A stretch of DNA of 64,000 nt from Acetobacteraceae bacterium. Lineage in GTDB: Bacteria > Pseudomonadota > Alphaproteobacteria > Acetobacterales > Acetobacteraceae. The position numbers and the translations under genes are program-made. The notes beneath the pieces were generated by a model that saw only the letters and a list, made by a program, of their open reading frames with translations, had not been told where the DNA came from and did no database searches. The DNA lies in NCBI GenBank assembly GCA_030041375.1, contig JASHOA010000024.1:1-64000 (forward strand), read 5' to 3'. Shown here piece after piece: positions 9,188 to 17,238 of this stretch (within the stretch, counting starts at the first letter, position 1; each line of letters begins with the position of its first letter).

Positions 9188-10090
9188 TCAGGCGGCCGGC
9201 GTGTTTTGCGCCGCTTGCAGATATTCAGCCGTCAGCTCGCCATAGAATTTGCCGCTACCATCCCGGAACCCTTGCTTGAAATCACTGTTGATATTCACTG
9301 AACCCCGGTTGTAGGCGATAGCGACGTAAACCATTTCGGTGTCGGTGAGGGTGGCCTTGCCCGCTCCGTAGGCTCGCGCTTTTGCCGCGTTCAGTTCCTG
9401 TACTGCCTTTTCGATGCAGGCAGGGATATCGAACCAGCGCTGCTGGAGGAAGAAGGCCGGGTCGGTGAGGAAGTGCTGGAGGTCGTACTGAAAGATACCG
9501 AATCCGTGGCAGAATTTATCCGGATTGGCGGCGGCTACACGGCGGTAGGCTGCATTATGCTCGCCGATCAGATCCAAAGCCTGGCGAGCGATCTGGAAGC
9601 ATGCTGCGCCGCTCGGTTTCGACAGCAGGTCCGACTTCGTTAACGGAAATTGCGACCGGTCCGGTGCGTCGAGCGTGTCGCCGACGCAAAGCTTGAGGAT
9701 GTCGGGGGGACTCATCGTCGTGAAAAGGTTTCCCCAGACCTCGAAGGTTTCCTGCACGGCGATCGCGGCCATGAAATCGAGGCTGTACGGTGTACCGGCG
9801 ATTCCAGTCATGACCGCCTGGCCGAAATTCTTTTTGAACCAGGCGATGCCGTTGGCGATTGTCCTGGGCTGACCGCCCGTGGCGGGGGGCGGCACAGGTG
9901 CCTCGGCGACGAAGTCGGCCGAGACCCAGCCGGCGATGTTCGCGCCGTCCTGGGTCGCTGCAATGTTCAGCCAGCCATCGGATCGTTGCAGGATCTGGAC
10001 GGTGCAGTTCTGGCGAAGGACATTGAGAATCGCGCCGTTTGGCGAGGCGCGGACATTGAGTGCAAGCGCGGTGACGTGGCCTGTCGTCAT
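9188..10090 (-). CDS. SH3-domain cell-wall hydrolase-like protein
   Basis: The 300-residue product begins with a bacterial SH3 domain (about 1-62; VTALALNVRASPNGAIL, DGWLNIAA and AGWVSADFV), which usually binds peptidoglycan. After a short proline-rich linker comes a helical domain with HGFGIFQYDLQHF and VAIAYNRGSVN, which resembles lysozyme or transglycosylase-like domains of phage-derived proteins. No signal peptide is present, as expected for an endolysin that needs a holin. The start at 10090 is preceded by AAAGGG. It follows a small membrane protein gene by 5 bp. The catalytic residue was not identified, so the hydrolase assignment is tentative. Confidence 0.65.
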   Translation of the reverse strand: MTTGHVTALALNVRASPNGAILNVLRQNCTVQILQRSDGWLNIAATQDGANIAGWVSADFVAEAPVPPPATGGQPRTIANGIAWFKKNFGQAVMTGIAGTPYSLDFMAAIAVQETFEVWGNLFTTMSPPDILKLCVGDTLDAPDRSQFPLTKSDLLSKPSGAACFQIARQALDLIGEHNAAYRRVAAANPDKFCHGFGIFQYDLQHFLTDPAFFLQQRWFDIPACIEKAVQELNAAKARAYGAGKATLTDTEMVYVAIAYNRGSVNINSDFKQGFRDGSGKFYGELTAEYLQAAQNTPAA

Positions 10091-10095
10091 GGCGG

Positions 10096-10293
10096 TCAAC
10101 CCTTTGCGAGGATCTTGGGAAGCGCGTCGTGGGTAGCGAGGAAGTCGGAAGCCGCGGCCACGAGGAGGAGGATGAAACCCCACAAGGCGGCCGATTCCGC
10201 GGGTAGCCCTGATCGCTTCCCTGGGCTGTCGGCCTGATGCTGCTGTACCGCCTGCTGTTCCGAAGCGGCGGCGAGGCTGCCACCGTTCGTCAT
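10096..10293 (-). CDS. Small single-helix membrane protein, holin-like by context
   Basis: The 65-residue product has a polar, glutamine-rich N-terminal half and one hydrophobic helix (ALWGFILLLVAAASDFL) ending in LPKILAKG. The start at 10293 is backed by an excellent GGGGAAGGGA ribosome binding site. Its stop is 5 bp before the SH3/hydrolase-like gene, so the two are surely one transcript. Such a pair matches a phage holin/endolysin cassette or a domesticated secretion aid, but there is no sequence signature to prove holin function. Confidence 0.55.
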   Translation of the reverse strand: MTNGGSLAAASEQQAVQQHQADSPGKRSGLPAESAALWGFILLLVAAASDFLATHDALPKILAKG

Positions 10294-10381
10294 TCCCTTC
10301 CCCTGCACGCCTTCTTGATTTGGTACGGCAGCGGTAAGCCGTGGACCGACTGGCGTCTACAAAAATCGGCTTGACGGCTAA

Positions 10382-10440
10382 CCCGCGATCGCCCGAGGCG
10401 GAATCGTCGGAGGGCGTGAATCGCGGGCTCGAATAAAGCG
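10382..10440. repeat. REP-like palindromic repeat, copy 1
   Basis: The unit starts CCCGCGATCGCCCGAGGCGG and ends in GTGAATCGCGGGC, so its ends can pair into a stem. The same unit occurs at 37709-37767 and inverted at 42141-42190, always outside genes. This copy is in the divergent gap between the holin-like gene and the beta-lactamase-like gene, and is directly followed by a second perfect hairpin. Confidence 0.8.
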
Positions 10441-10442
10441 CG

Positions 10443-10482
10443 AGACCCGTGTCGGGCTGCACAGTCAGCCCGACACGGGTCT
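10443..10482. repeat. Perfect 17-bp inverted repeat
   Basis: The arms are AGACCCGTGTCGGGCTG and its exact reverse complement, with a six-base loop CACAGT. A variant with 13-bp arms (AGACCCTTGTCGG) is at 41984-42023, and a single half (CCGACACGGGTCTAG) is at 19248-19262. It lies between two divergent genes and lacks a U-run on either strand, so it is unlikely to be a terminator for either. Confidence 0.8.
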
Positions 10483-10644
10483 GGAAATCGGAGGCCTGGG
10501 CACATGAGCCGGTGCGACCGTGCTGTTGTGCCGACTTCCCGCCCTGCTCAGGTGATGGCAACGGCAGGTGCCGGTTCCTTGCGGATTGGCCACGATCAGC
10601 CCAGCATCGGGCGTTCAGGGGTGAGGATCAGGGAGGAAAGGCAG

Positions 10645-11760
10645 ATGCGATCAGTGGCGGGATTCGTGTTGGGAGGATTGCTTCTGATCATCGGTGGAAC
10701 AGCGGCGCGGGCCGAGAATGCGCTGCTTGCCGAATCGATCGGGCTTGCCGGGCCGGCGCTGTGGCTGAGTTCCGGTGCGCCCGGGATGGTGCTGGTGGTG
10801 GTGCGCGGCAACGACAGCATCGTCGAGGGCTACGGCGAAACGGCGAAGGGCAACAACACCGAGCCGAATGCGAAAAGCCTGTTCCGGATCGGCTCGATCA
10901 CCAAGGTATTTGCAACCGAGGTGCTGGGCGCGCTGGTCACTCGGGGAACGGTGCGGCTCACCGATCCGTTGCAGAAATACGCGGGCAAAGAAACGGTCCC
11001 GACGGTTGCGGGGGCGCCGCCGATCACGCTGCTCGATCTTGCGACGCACACGGCGGGGCTGCCGCGGGAGATGGGGTTCGCTCCCGACAAGCCGCCCTTC
11101 ACCTGGCCGACCGAGCAGGACCGGTGGGCCTGGCTGGCGAAGGAAAAGCTTGGTTGGGCGCCGGGTTCCATCGCGGCGTACTCCAATGTCGGGTTCGACC
11201 TCCTGGCCGATGCACTGGCGAATGCGGCGGGGCATCCCTATCCGGAACTGCTGCAGCGTTACGTGACGGCGCCGCTCGGGATGCAGGATACGGGCTTCGA
11301 TCCGACGGCAGAGCAATGCGGGCGGCTGATGATCGGAAGCGGCCTTGGCGGGGCGGGGCCGTGCGTGGCAACGGCGGCGACGGGCGGCAGCGGCGGGCTC
11401 TACAGCACCGGGACCGACATGGCGATCTGGCTCCGTCACAACCTTGATCTCGGCGATCCCGCGTTGCTGATCAGCCACGCGATCTACTGGCAGCGGCAGG
11501 CGCTGAAAACGGCGATCGGTTTCGACGAGGCGGGGCCGATGGCGGGGCTCGGGCTCGGATGGGTGATGACGGCGGCCCGCGGCGCGCAACCGATGCTGCT
11601 CGAGAAGAGCGGCGGAGGCGGCGGATTCATGAGTTACGTGGCGTTTGCGCCGGGGCGGGATGTCGGCGCATTCATGGTCGTCAATCGGGTCGATTTCGGG
11701 ATGTTCGAGGGGCTGGCGAAGGGCGTCGACGGCATCATCGCAAACCTGGTGACGCGGTAG
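10645..11760 (+). CDS. Serine hydrolase, class C beta-lactamase family (exported)
   Basis: The 371-residue product has a signal peptide (MRSVAGFVLGGLLLIIGGTAARA). It then carries the three serine beta-lactamase/DD-peptidase motifs: SxxK as S84-I-T-K87, YxN as Y179-S-N181, and a KSG near residue 324 in place of KTG. This is the AmpC/AmpH/EstB group, which includes beta-lactamases, D-aminopeptidases, penicillin-binding proteins and esterases. The GGGGF after KSG looks more like an esterase or peptidase than a true AmpC. The start at 10645 has GGGAGGAAAG just upstream, so the longer frame opening at 10504 is not used. No ampR-like regulator is adjacent. Confidence 0.85.
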   Translation: MRSVAGFVLGGLLLIIGGTAARAENALLAESIGLAGPALWLSSGAPGMVLVVVRGNDSIVEGYGETAKGNNTEPNAKSLFRIGSITKVFATEVLGALVTRGTVRLTDPLQKYAGKETVPTVAGAPPITLLDLATHTAGLPREMGFAPDKPPFTWPTEQDRWAWLAKEKLGWAPGSIAAYSNVGFDLLADALANAAGHPYPELLQRYVTAPLGMQDTGFDPTAEQCGRLMIGSGLGGAGPCVATAATGGSGGLYSTGTDMAIWLRHNLDLGDPALLISHAIYWQRQALKTAIGFDEAGPMAGLGLGWVMTAARGAQPMLLEKSGGGGGFMSYVAFAPGRDVGAFMVVNRVDFGMFEGLAKGVDGIIANLVTR

Positions 11761-11927
11761 GAGCGGGAGCAGAGCGACGACGAGCAAACGCTGGTCCGGT
11801 TGCCGCGGCTCCCGTTCGTCACGGCGATGCGGGTTCGGCGGGCCAGGCGGGGCGAACGCGAGGGCGAGCAGGGCTGGGCGGCGTCTCAGCCTCGGCGATC
11901 ACCCCGTTTCTGCCGGCACCGGATTCG

Positions 11928-12239
11928 TCATGAGGCCCAATGGGCGGGCTGCCAGGACCAGGCGCCGGTGTTCGGATTCTTCGACCAGAAGCCGGGCATG
12001 AAGGTGGTGGAATGATTGCCGCGCGCAATCCACTGCCCGGCGATCCAGTCATAGCTTTGTCCGTTCCAGTCCCAGTGCCCGGGTTCCCAAATCTGCGGCA
12101 CCCCGCCGGCGATGGGCGGCAAGGGGATGGTCTCGGTCCTGGCGGCGGGGACCGGGGGTGGTTCGGGGGCGGCGGAGCAGCCGGCAAGAGCGAGCGCGGC
12201 GGCTGTGAAGAGGCCGGCGAGCAGCGGAGCACGTGACAT
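11928..12239 (-). CDS. YXWGXW-type lipoprotein
   Basis: The 103-residue product has a lipoprotein signal peptide with the lipobox LAGC, so it should be attached to a membrane. The mature part has W-x-PGHWDW-N-x-x-YDWIAGQWI and a second FMPGFWSK repeat ending in WSWQPAHW, as in proteobacterial YXWGXW-repeat proteins of unknown function. A strong GGAGGAAAC ribosome binding site precedes the ATG. It lies 23 bp downstream of the acetoacetate decarboxylase-like gene on the same strand. Confidence 0.8.
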   Translation of the reverse strand: MSRAPLLAGLFTAAALALAGCSAAPEPPPVPAARTETIPLPPIAGGVPQIWEPGHWDWNGQSYDWIAGQWIARGNHSTTFMPGFWSKNPNTGAWSWQPAHWAS

Positions 12240-12262
12240 TGTTTCCTCCGGGAAGGTGAAGA

Positions 12263-13006
12263 TCAGGCGAGATAATCGTGAACGACCTTGCCGAGGCCGA
12301 GGGTGAGATCGGCGAGGAGATGCACGGCGGAAACAATGGAGCGCACGGGCAGGTCGGCCACCGGTGCCAGCGCGTGGGGAAAGAAATCCAGCGCGGCCGG
12401 TCCGGTCCAGGCGCCTTTCAGGGTGACCTCTTCGAGGTAGTATTCGACCAGCTCGCAGATGCGAGGAGTTCCGTCCACGTGCGGAATGATCTTGAGGAGC
12501 CAGTTGGGCGCCGCGAGCGAGGCGGCAACGGCGGCGTGATCTGCGACGTGATGCTTGTAGCCCATGGTGCCGGTGGCGACGCGGACGGGACCGTAATCGA
12601 GCGTGCCGACCAGCGTGTCGATCTCCTTGTGCAGATGAGGCCGGGCGAGCTTCTTCGGGAAGCCCCAGAGTTCGCGCCCGCCGGCGATCGGCGGATGGTC
12701 GTTGAGGAACATCGCGTGGGTGTAGCCGCCGGCGCGACCCTTGAAGGTGACGGGAATCACCTGACCGGTTTCGGTGTAGTCGCCGAAGCCGGTTGAATCG
12801 GGCATCCGGATGAACTCGTATTTGACCAGCGGGTTGGCGGGATCGAGGGCGAGCGGGGCGGGCACGACGGCGGCGAGGCGGTCAGGATCGGTGCGGTAGG
12901 TGATGATGAGGAACTCGCGATTGACGAAGCGGTACGGCCCCTTGGGGTAGGCAGGGCTCGTCAGCGGCATGGCGAAGGCGGTGCGGCGGACTTCGTCCTC
13001 GGTCAT
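12263..13006 (-). CDS. Acetoacetate decarboxylase family protein
   Basis: The family decarboxylates acetoacetate through a Schiff base on lysine. The product has [12 protein letters not shown], equivalent to the active-site FPKK of the clostridial enzyme, giving K118 as the likely Schiff-base lysine and K119 as its pKa-lowering partner. The 247-residue length is normal. The start overlaps the ispDF stop by four bases (ATGA), so the gene is translated with ispDF. Many alphaproteobacterial members act on other keto acids, so the real substrate is open. Confidence 0.88.
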   Translation of the reverse strand: MTEDEVRRTAFAMPLTSPAYPKGPYRFVNREFLIITYRTDPDRLAAVVPAPLALDPANPLVKYEFIRMPDSTGFGDYTETGQVIPVTFKGRAGGYTHAMFLNDHPPIAGGRELWGFPKKLARPHLHKEIDTLVGTLDYGPVRVATGTMGYKHHVADHAAVAASLAAPNWLLKIIPHVDGTPRICELVEYYLEEVTLKGAWTGPAALDFFPHALAPVADLPVRSIVSAVHLLADLTLGLGKVVHDYLA

Positions 13007-14208
13007 CGTCGGTTCTCCTCCTCGGCGGATCGTGGTGGGGCAGGGTAGAGGGCTGGATCAAGGCTGTCAGGGGGAAGCGGCAAGAGGACGGTGGCCAGCG
13101 CCTGGGCGGCGATGCCTTCGCCGCGGCCGGTGAAGCCGAGCCGCTCCGTGGTGGTGGCCTTGACGGAGACCTTGCCCGGGCCAACGCCGAGCAGCGCGCC
13201 CAGCCGGGCGGCCATGGCAAGAGCATGCGGGGCGATCTTCGGGCGCTCGCAGATGAGCGTGATGTCGGCGTTGGCGAGGACGCCGCCGCGGGCCGCGATC
13301 CGCGAAGCGGCATGCGCGAGAAAGCGGGCTGAATCGGCGTCCTTCCAGGCCGCCTCGGATGGCGGGAAGTGCCGGCCGATGTCGCCCTCCGCGAGCGCGC
13401 CGTAGATCGCATCGCACAGGGCATGGATCCCGACGTCGGCGTCCGAATGACCGGCAAGACCCTGATCGTGCGGAATTTCGATACCGCAAAGGACCAGCTT
13501 TCGGTGGCGGGCGAAGGCATGCACGTCAAAGCCGGCGCCGGTGCGGGGAACAAGGCTTCCGGCGAGCGCGCGGGCGAGGCGGGGCCAATCCTCGGGCACG
13601 GTCAGCTTGATGTTGTCCTCCGATCCCGCCACGAGGGCGACGCCGAGGCCGGCGGCTTCGAGGAGGGCGGCATCGTCGGTGGCCGAATCGTCCGGAGCGG
13701 TGCGATGCAGGCGGAGAAGAGTTTGAAAATCAAAGGCCTGCGGAGTCTGGACGCGAAACAACCCGGCCCGCGGCACGGTGCCCTCGATGCGGCCGGAGGG
13801 GCTGGCGCGCTTCAGCGTGTCGGTGACGGCAAGGGCGGGGACGGCGCCCGGCGCCTCTTCCAGCGCGGCGAGAAGGGCGGGGATGGTGCCGGGCGGGATC
13901 AAGGGGCGGGCGGCGTCGTGCACGAGGACGACGGTGGGGGAGTGCGGGGTGAGGGCCTCCAGGCCGGCCCGCACGCTGGCCTGGCGGGTGGCGCCGCCCA
14001 GCACGGTGGGCAGATGGGGCAGGCCCGCGAGTGCCTCTTCGATCGCCTCACCCGGGCCGACCGGCTGAAGAACGGCGGCGTGCGCGCCGAGCACCTCGGC
14101 GGCGTGGCGGATGACCGGGCGGCCGAGCAGGGGCAGGAACTGCTTGGGTGTGGCGGCACCGAAGCGGCTGCCGGTTCCGGCGGCGAGCAGAAGGGCAGCG
14201 ATCGGCAT
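13003..14208 (-). CDS. ispDF: Bifunctional IspD/IspF enzyme of the MEP isoprenoid pathway
   Basis: The N-terminal half (about 1-220) is 2-C-methyl-D-erythritol 4-phosphate cytidylyltransferase, with the AAGTGSRFG and KQF nucleotide-binding segments and VHDAARPL. The C-terminal half (about 222-380) is 2-C-methyl-D-erythritol 2,4-cyclodiphosphate synthase, with GAGFDVHAF and [15 protein letters not shown] carrying the metal ligands. The fused form is common in alphaproteobacteria. The two active sites catalyse non-consecutive steps, with IspE acting between them. The C-terminal tail of about 20 residues is proline-rich and variable. Confidence 0.96.
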   Translation of the reverse strand: MPIAALLLAAGTGSRFGAATPKQFLPLLGRPVIRHAAEVLGAHAAVLQPVGPGEAIEEALAGLPHLPTVLGGATRQASVRAGLEALTPHSPTVVLVHDAARPLIPPGTIPALLAALEEAPGAVPALAVTDTLKRASPSGRIEGTVPRAGLFRVQTPQAFDFQTLLRLHRTAPDDSATDDAALLEAAGLGVALVAGSEDNIKLTVPEDWPRLARALAGSLVPRTGAGFDVHAFARHRKLVLCGIEIPHDQGLAGHSDADVGIHALCDAIYGALAEGDIGRHFPPSEAAWKDADSARFLAHAASRIAARGGVLANADITLICERPKIAPHALAMAARLGALLGVGPGKVSVKATTTERLGFTGRGEGIAAQALATVLLPLPPDSLDPALYPAPPRSAEEENRR

Positions 14209-14661
14209 GTCCCGGTTTCGCGCGGCGGCGCGGGGGCGTCAATTCGTGGCTGACAGAGGCCATGGACCGGGCTTCAGGGTCGGCGTGAGGAGCGTGTTGC
14301 GCGCGGCGTGCGGAGAAAGCTTGGTCGCAGGCGGTATCTCCTGCGGAGGGAGCGTCGCCGATCGCGCGGACCGGCAAGTCCGGCGAGACGGTGAGCCAGC
14401 GTGGCACGGAGGCACGTTCGCCCTCTCGGGCCCGCCTGGCCGGATTTCCGCCTTCTGCTCGCTGCCGAAGTCGCCGTCTGTGGTCCAGCTGATCGCGGAC
14501 CATTACTTGGCGGTGAGAGAAGATGAAAAACAAAGATGCCGTTATGCGTCTTACGACACGATCGTGCGCGACGTTCAGTCCCACTCAGGATTGAAATTCC
14601 TGCTCCCGGCTCGCTGCGTGCGGGGCGGCGAAGGCGTGCACCGCAGTGACGAAGTTCGGGG
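14209..14661. other. Intergenic region without a convincing gene
   Basis: About 450 bp between ispDF and the SPFH gene. A plus-strand frame is open across it, but that frame also runs through the antisense of both neighbours and has no ribosome binding site. A 23-codon ORF starting at 14523 is preceded by GAGAGA, but nothing else supports it. I see no tRNA or terminator. Confidence 0.5.
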
Positions 14662-15648
14662 TCAGGTCATGGTGCCGGCGGCGGGGACGGAGCCGGATGG
14701 AGGAGTTGCGGCGCCGAGCTTCGATTCGCCTTTGACTATGGCGAGTGCGGTTGCGACGATGGAGCCGATATTGCCGAGATCGGCCGGAACGATCATCGTC
14801 GTGCTCTGCTTGGCGAGATTGGCCCAGCGATCGATGAAATCCCGCGCGACCTGGAGCTGCAGCGCCTCCAGCCCGCCTTCGGTGGCGACCGCAGCCGCGA
14901 TGCTGCGGATGGCCTGAGCGGTTGCCTCGGCGACGAGCTGGATCGCGCGTGCCTCGCCTTCGGCGCGGAGAATTTCCGCCTGCTTGCGCCCGTTGGCGAG
15001 ATTGATCTCCTGCTGCTGCTGGCCCTCGGAGGTATTGATCTGCTGCTGGCGCTGGCCCTCGGAGCGGGCGATCAGCGCCCGCTTCTCCCGCTCCGCCGTG
15101 ATCTGCAATTCCATCGCGCGGAGGATTTCACCGGGCGGGGTGATGTCCTTGATCTCGTAACGCAGGACCTTGATGCCCCAGTTGACCGCTGCTTCCTCGA
15201 CCGCGTTGGCAACCGCGGCGTTCAGCATCTGGCGCGAAGAGAGCGCCTGGTCGAGATGCAGCTTGCCGATTTCCGAACGCATCGAGGTCTGGGCGAGTTG
15301 CATCGCAGCGACGAAAGGATTCGACGAACCGTACGCCGCCTTGATGGCATCGGTAATCTGCAGATAGAGAAAACCGTCCACCGTGAGCGTGGTGTTGTCG
15401 AGCGAGATGCAGACCTGCGAGGGTACCTCGGTCGGCACTTCGCGCATGTCGAAGCGGTAGGCGACACGATCGGCGAAGGGGACGATGAGGTTGAGGCCGG
15501 GCGGCAGGACGGTGTGGAACCGGCCGAGCCGTTCGACCACCCAGGCGCGCTGCTGCGGCACGATCAGGATGCCATGGCGCAGGATGGCCAGTGCCAGCAG
15601 CAGCAGGAGGGCGATGATGATGACGTCGGTAAGGACGGCGGCGGGCAT
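14662..15648 (-). CDS. SPFH/stomatin-like membrane protein, QmcA type
   Basis: The 328-residue product has one N-terminal membrane helix (about 6-26) followed by an SPFH (band 7) domain: IVPQQRAWVVERLGRFHTVL, PPGLNLIVPFADRVAYRFDMRE, and the LDNTTLTVDGFLY strand. A long alanine- and glutamine-rich coiled coil follows (about 180-260). QmcA/paraslipin proteins form large membrane-associated rings linked to protein quality control and normally work with an NfeD partner. Here an NfeD gene lies upstream on the same strand at 17048, but a third gene stands between them, 15 bp from this start. Confidence 0.9.
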   Translation of the reverse strand: MPAAVLTDVIIIALLLLLALAILRHGILIVPQQRAWVVERLGRFHTVLPPGLNLIVPFADRVAYRFDMREVPTEVPSQVCISLDNTTLTVDGFLYLQITDAIKAAYGSSNPFVAAMQLAQTSMRSEIGKLHLDQALSSRQMLNAAVANAVEEAAVNWGIKVLRYEIKDITPPGEILRAMELQITAEREKRALIARSEGQRQQQINTSEGQQQQEINLANGRKQAEILRAEGEARAIQLVAEATAQAIRSIAAAVATEGGLEALQLQVARDFIDRWANLAKQSTTMIVPADLGNIGSIVATALAIVKGESKLGAATPPSGSVPAAGTMT

Positions 15649-15663
15649 CGCGGTCAGCCGGGC

Positions 15664-16530
15664 TCAGCCGCCGATCACCGCCATCGTGCGCACTTCGATG
15701 CTCTCGCGCGGCGGCGCGCCTTCCGGTGTGGCGGGGAGATCGAAGGCGCCGTGCGGGGTGAAGCGCGCGCACCCGTCGGTTTGGCTGTCCCAGCCCTTGA
15801 TCAGCAGCACCTCGTCGCGATTCATGCCGGGCGCGTAATACCAGCGCTGTGAAGGATTGTAGGCGAGGTGGTAGATTTCGCCGATCCGGTCAGGGAAGAC
15901 CTGATCGGTCGCGATCAGGTCCCGGGGACGGACGCTCGCGGCGTCGGCCAGCGCGAGCGGCGAGCGCGCCACGGGACCCCGGATCGGGCGCCAGACATTG
16001 AGTTGCACGATGCGCACGCCGGCGGCGAGCAGCCGGGTGGCCTCGGCTTCGCCCAACGTGTCCTTCAGCCGCTGCGGGCCGCTCTGCACCGTGTAGTCCA
16101 CGTGGACGCGGCTGGCCGGGCCGCGCATGCCATCCCGGTTCCTGGCCCCTGCCTCGCCATCGGAACGGCGCGTGGCATCAAAGACGATGACACGGCTTGC
16201 TCCGATCGTGGAACGCAGCAGGGCTTCGATTTCCGCATAATAGGCGTGTTCGACCGCCTCGTCGTCATAGAGATCGGCAACCGCGCTCGGCCAGCGATGC
16301 AGTTCGAAGCCCTGATGGTCGAGTGTGAAGCTGGCGGCGAGCGGGCGCAGGTCACGGATCTCGACGATGTGCTGCTCGGTCTCGAAGTGGACGCGCGGTG
16401 CGCCGCCAGTGAGGGCGGAGCTTTCGAAGACCGGCTTTTTGTCCGACCGGGTGATGAAGGTGAGCGCGGCACGGACATCGGCGGGAGCGCGTGCGGCAGA
16501 GGGGGCGGGATCGAGGGCGGCTTGGCTCAC
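15664..16530 (-). CDS. CmcJ/NvfI family oxidoreductase (AsaB-like)
   Basis: The 288-residue product matches the CmcJ/NvfI family, also called GA4 desaturase-like or AsaB-like, which has been described in cephamycin and fungal meroterpenoid pathways. Visible features are LDHQGFELHRWPSAVADLYD near the N-terminus, VHVDYTVQSGP in the middle, QLNVWRPI, and HLAYNPSQRWYYAPGMNRDE with LIKGWDS near the end. The GTG start at 16530 is chosen because AAGGAG lies seven bases upstream. The frame continues 31 codons further but with no ribosome binding site. It sits between nfeD-like and qmcA-like genes with short gaps. Confidence 0.72.
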   Translation of the reverse strand: MSQAALDPAPSAARAPADVRAALTFITRSDKKPVFESSALTGGAPRVHFETEQHIVEIRDLRPLAASFTLDHQGFELHRWPSAVADLYDDEAVEHAYYAEIEALLRSTIGASRVIVFDATRRSDGEAGARNRDGMRGPASRVHVDYTVQSGPQRLKDTLGEAEATRLLAAGVRIVQLNVWRPIRGPVARSPLALADAASVRPRDLIATDQVFPDRIGEIYHLAYNPSQRWYYAPGMNRDEVLLIKGWDSQTDGCARFTPHGAFDLPATPEGAPPRESIEVRTMAVIGG

Positions 16531-16619
16531 GGCTGGGCTCCTTGGATGGGCGTGCAGCGACGCCGATAGAGATAGGATGGATGGGGTACCTCTGCGAGCG
16601 GAACAGGTTGGAAGCGCAT

Positions 16620-17048
16620 TCAAGGCGTGGCTCGGGACGCAACCGGAACGGCGAGATGCAGGAGCTTGTCGGTCCTGGCGGTGATGATGGCAACCTCACC
16701 CGGGAGAGGCGGGGTGCCGCTGTCCATGACCGCCGCCCAGCGGGAACCGCGGTAGCTGACGGAGAGGTGGCGCGCGTCGGGCCCGACTTCGACCACGGTG
16801 ACGGTCTGGCCGACATCGGGATCGGGAAGCGTCCGGCCGGCGGAGAGCCGGCGGCGGAGCAGCAGCGCGGCGGGCAGGAGGGCGACGCAGATGGCGATGA
16901 AGACGAGGGGAAGCCAGACGTGTGCCACCCAGATGCCGACGACGGCGGTGGCGATCCCGGCGATGGCGACGGCGGACAGATAGAAGGTGGTGGCGTGCAG
17001 CTCGGCGAGGGCGGCGAGCAGGCCGAGGACGAGGAACAGCCATTGCAT
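16620..17048 (-). CDS. NfeD family membrane protein
   Basis: The 142-residue product has three or four hydrophobic segments in the first 80 residues and a C-terminal OB-fold-like domain (DPDVGQTVTVVEVGPDARHL, SVSYRGSRWAAVM). This is the short NfeD form that partners SPFH proteins. The ATG at 17048 was chosen because the first membrane helix starts at once (MQWLFLVLGLLAALAE). The frame is open far upstream, but that is antisense to the neighbouring permease. The neighbouring QmcA-like protein is the expected partner. Confidence 0.82.
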   Translation of the reverse strand: MQWLFLVLGLLAALAELHATTFYLSAVAIAGIATAVVGIWVAHVWLPLVFIAICVALLPAALLLRRRLSAGRTLPDPDVGQTVTVVEVGPDARHLSVSYRGSRWAAVMDSGTPPLPGEVAIITARTDKLLHLAVPVASRATP

Positions 17049-17238
17049 GGCGGCGGAATCCGGCGTGCGGGGGAGAGGAGAATAGCGAACAGCGGGATGT
17101 CGGGGCAGACGGGAAAATTCGCCGGGAAAAGGGCGGCCGGGCGGACACTCTTCGCCGCGCTCGGGCGGGAGCGTATCATGTCGGGAACGATAGCGCGGGG
17201 CGTTCGCATGAGACGTTGGGAGATCGGGCGGAGGCGGG

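Noticed and set aside
14111-14917. Plus-strand frame through the gap between ispDF and the SPFH gene
   Set aside because: It overlaps both neighbours on the opposite strand, and only about 450 bp lie in the gap. A few stretches look protein-like but there is no ribosome binding site or family match.
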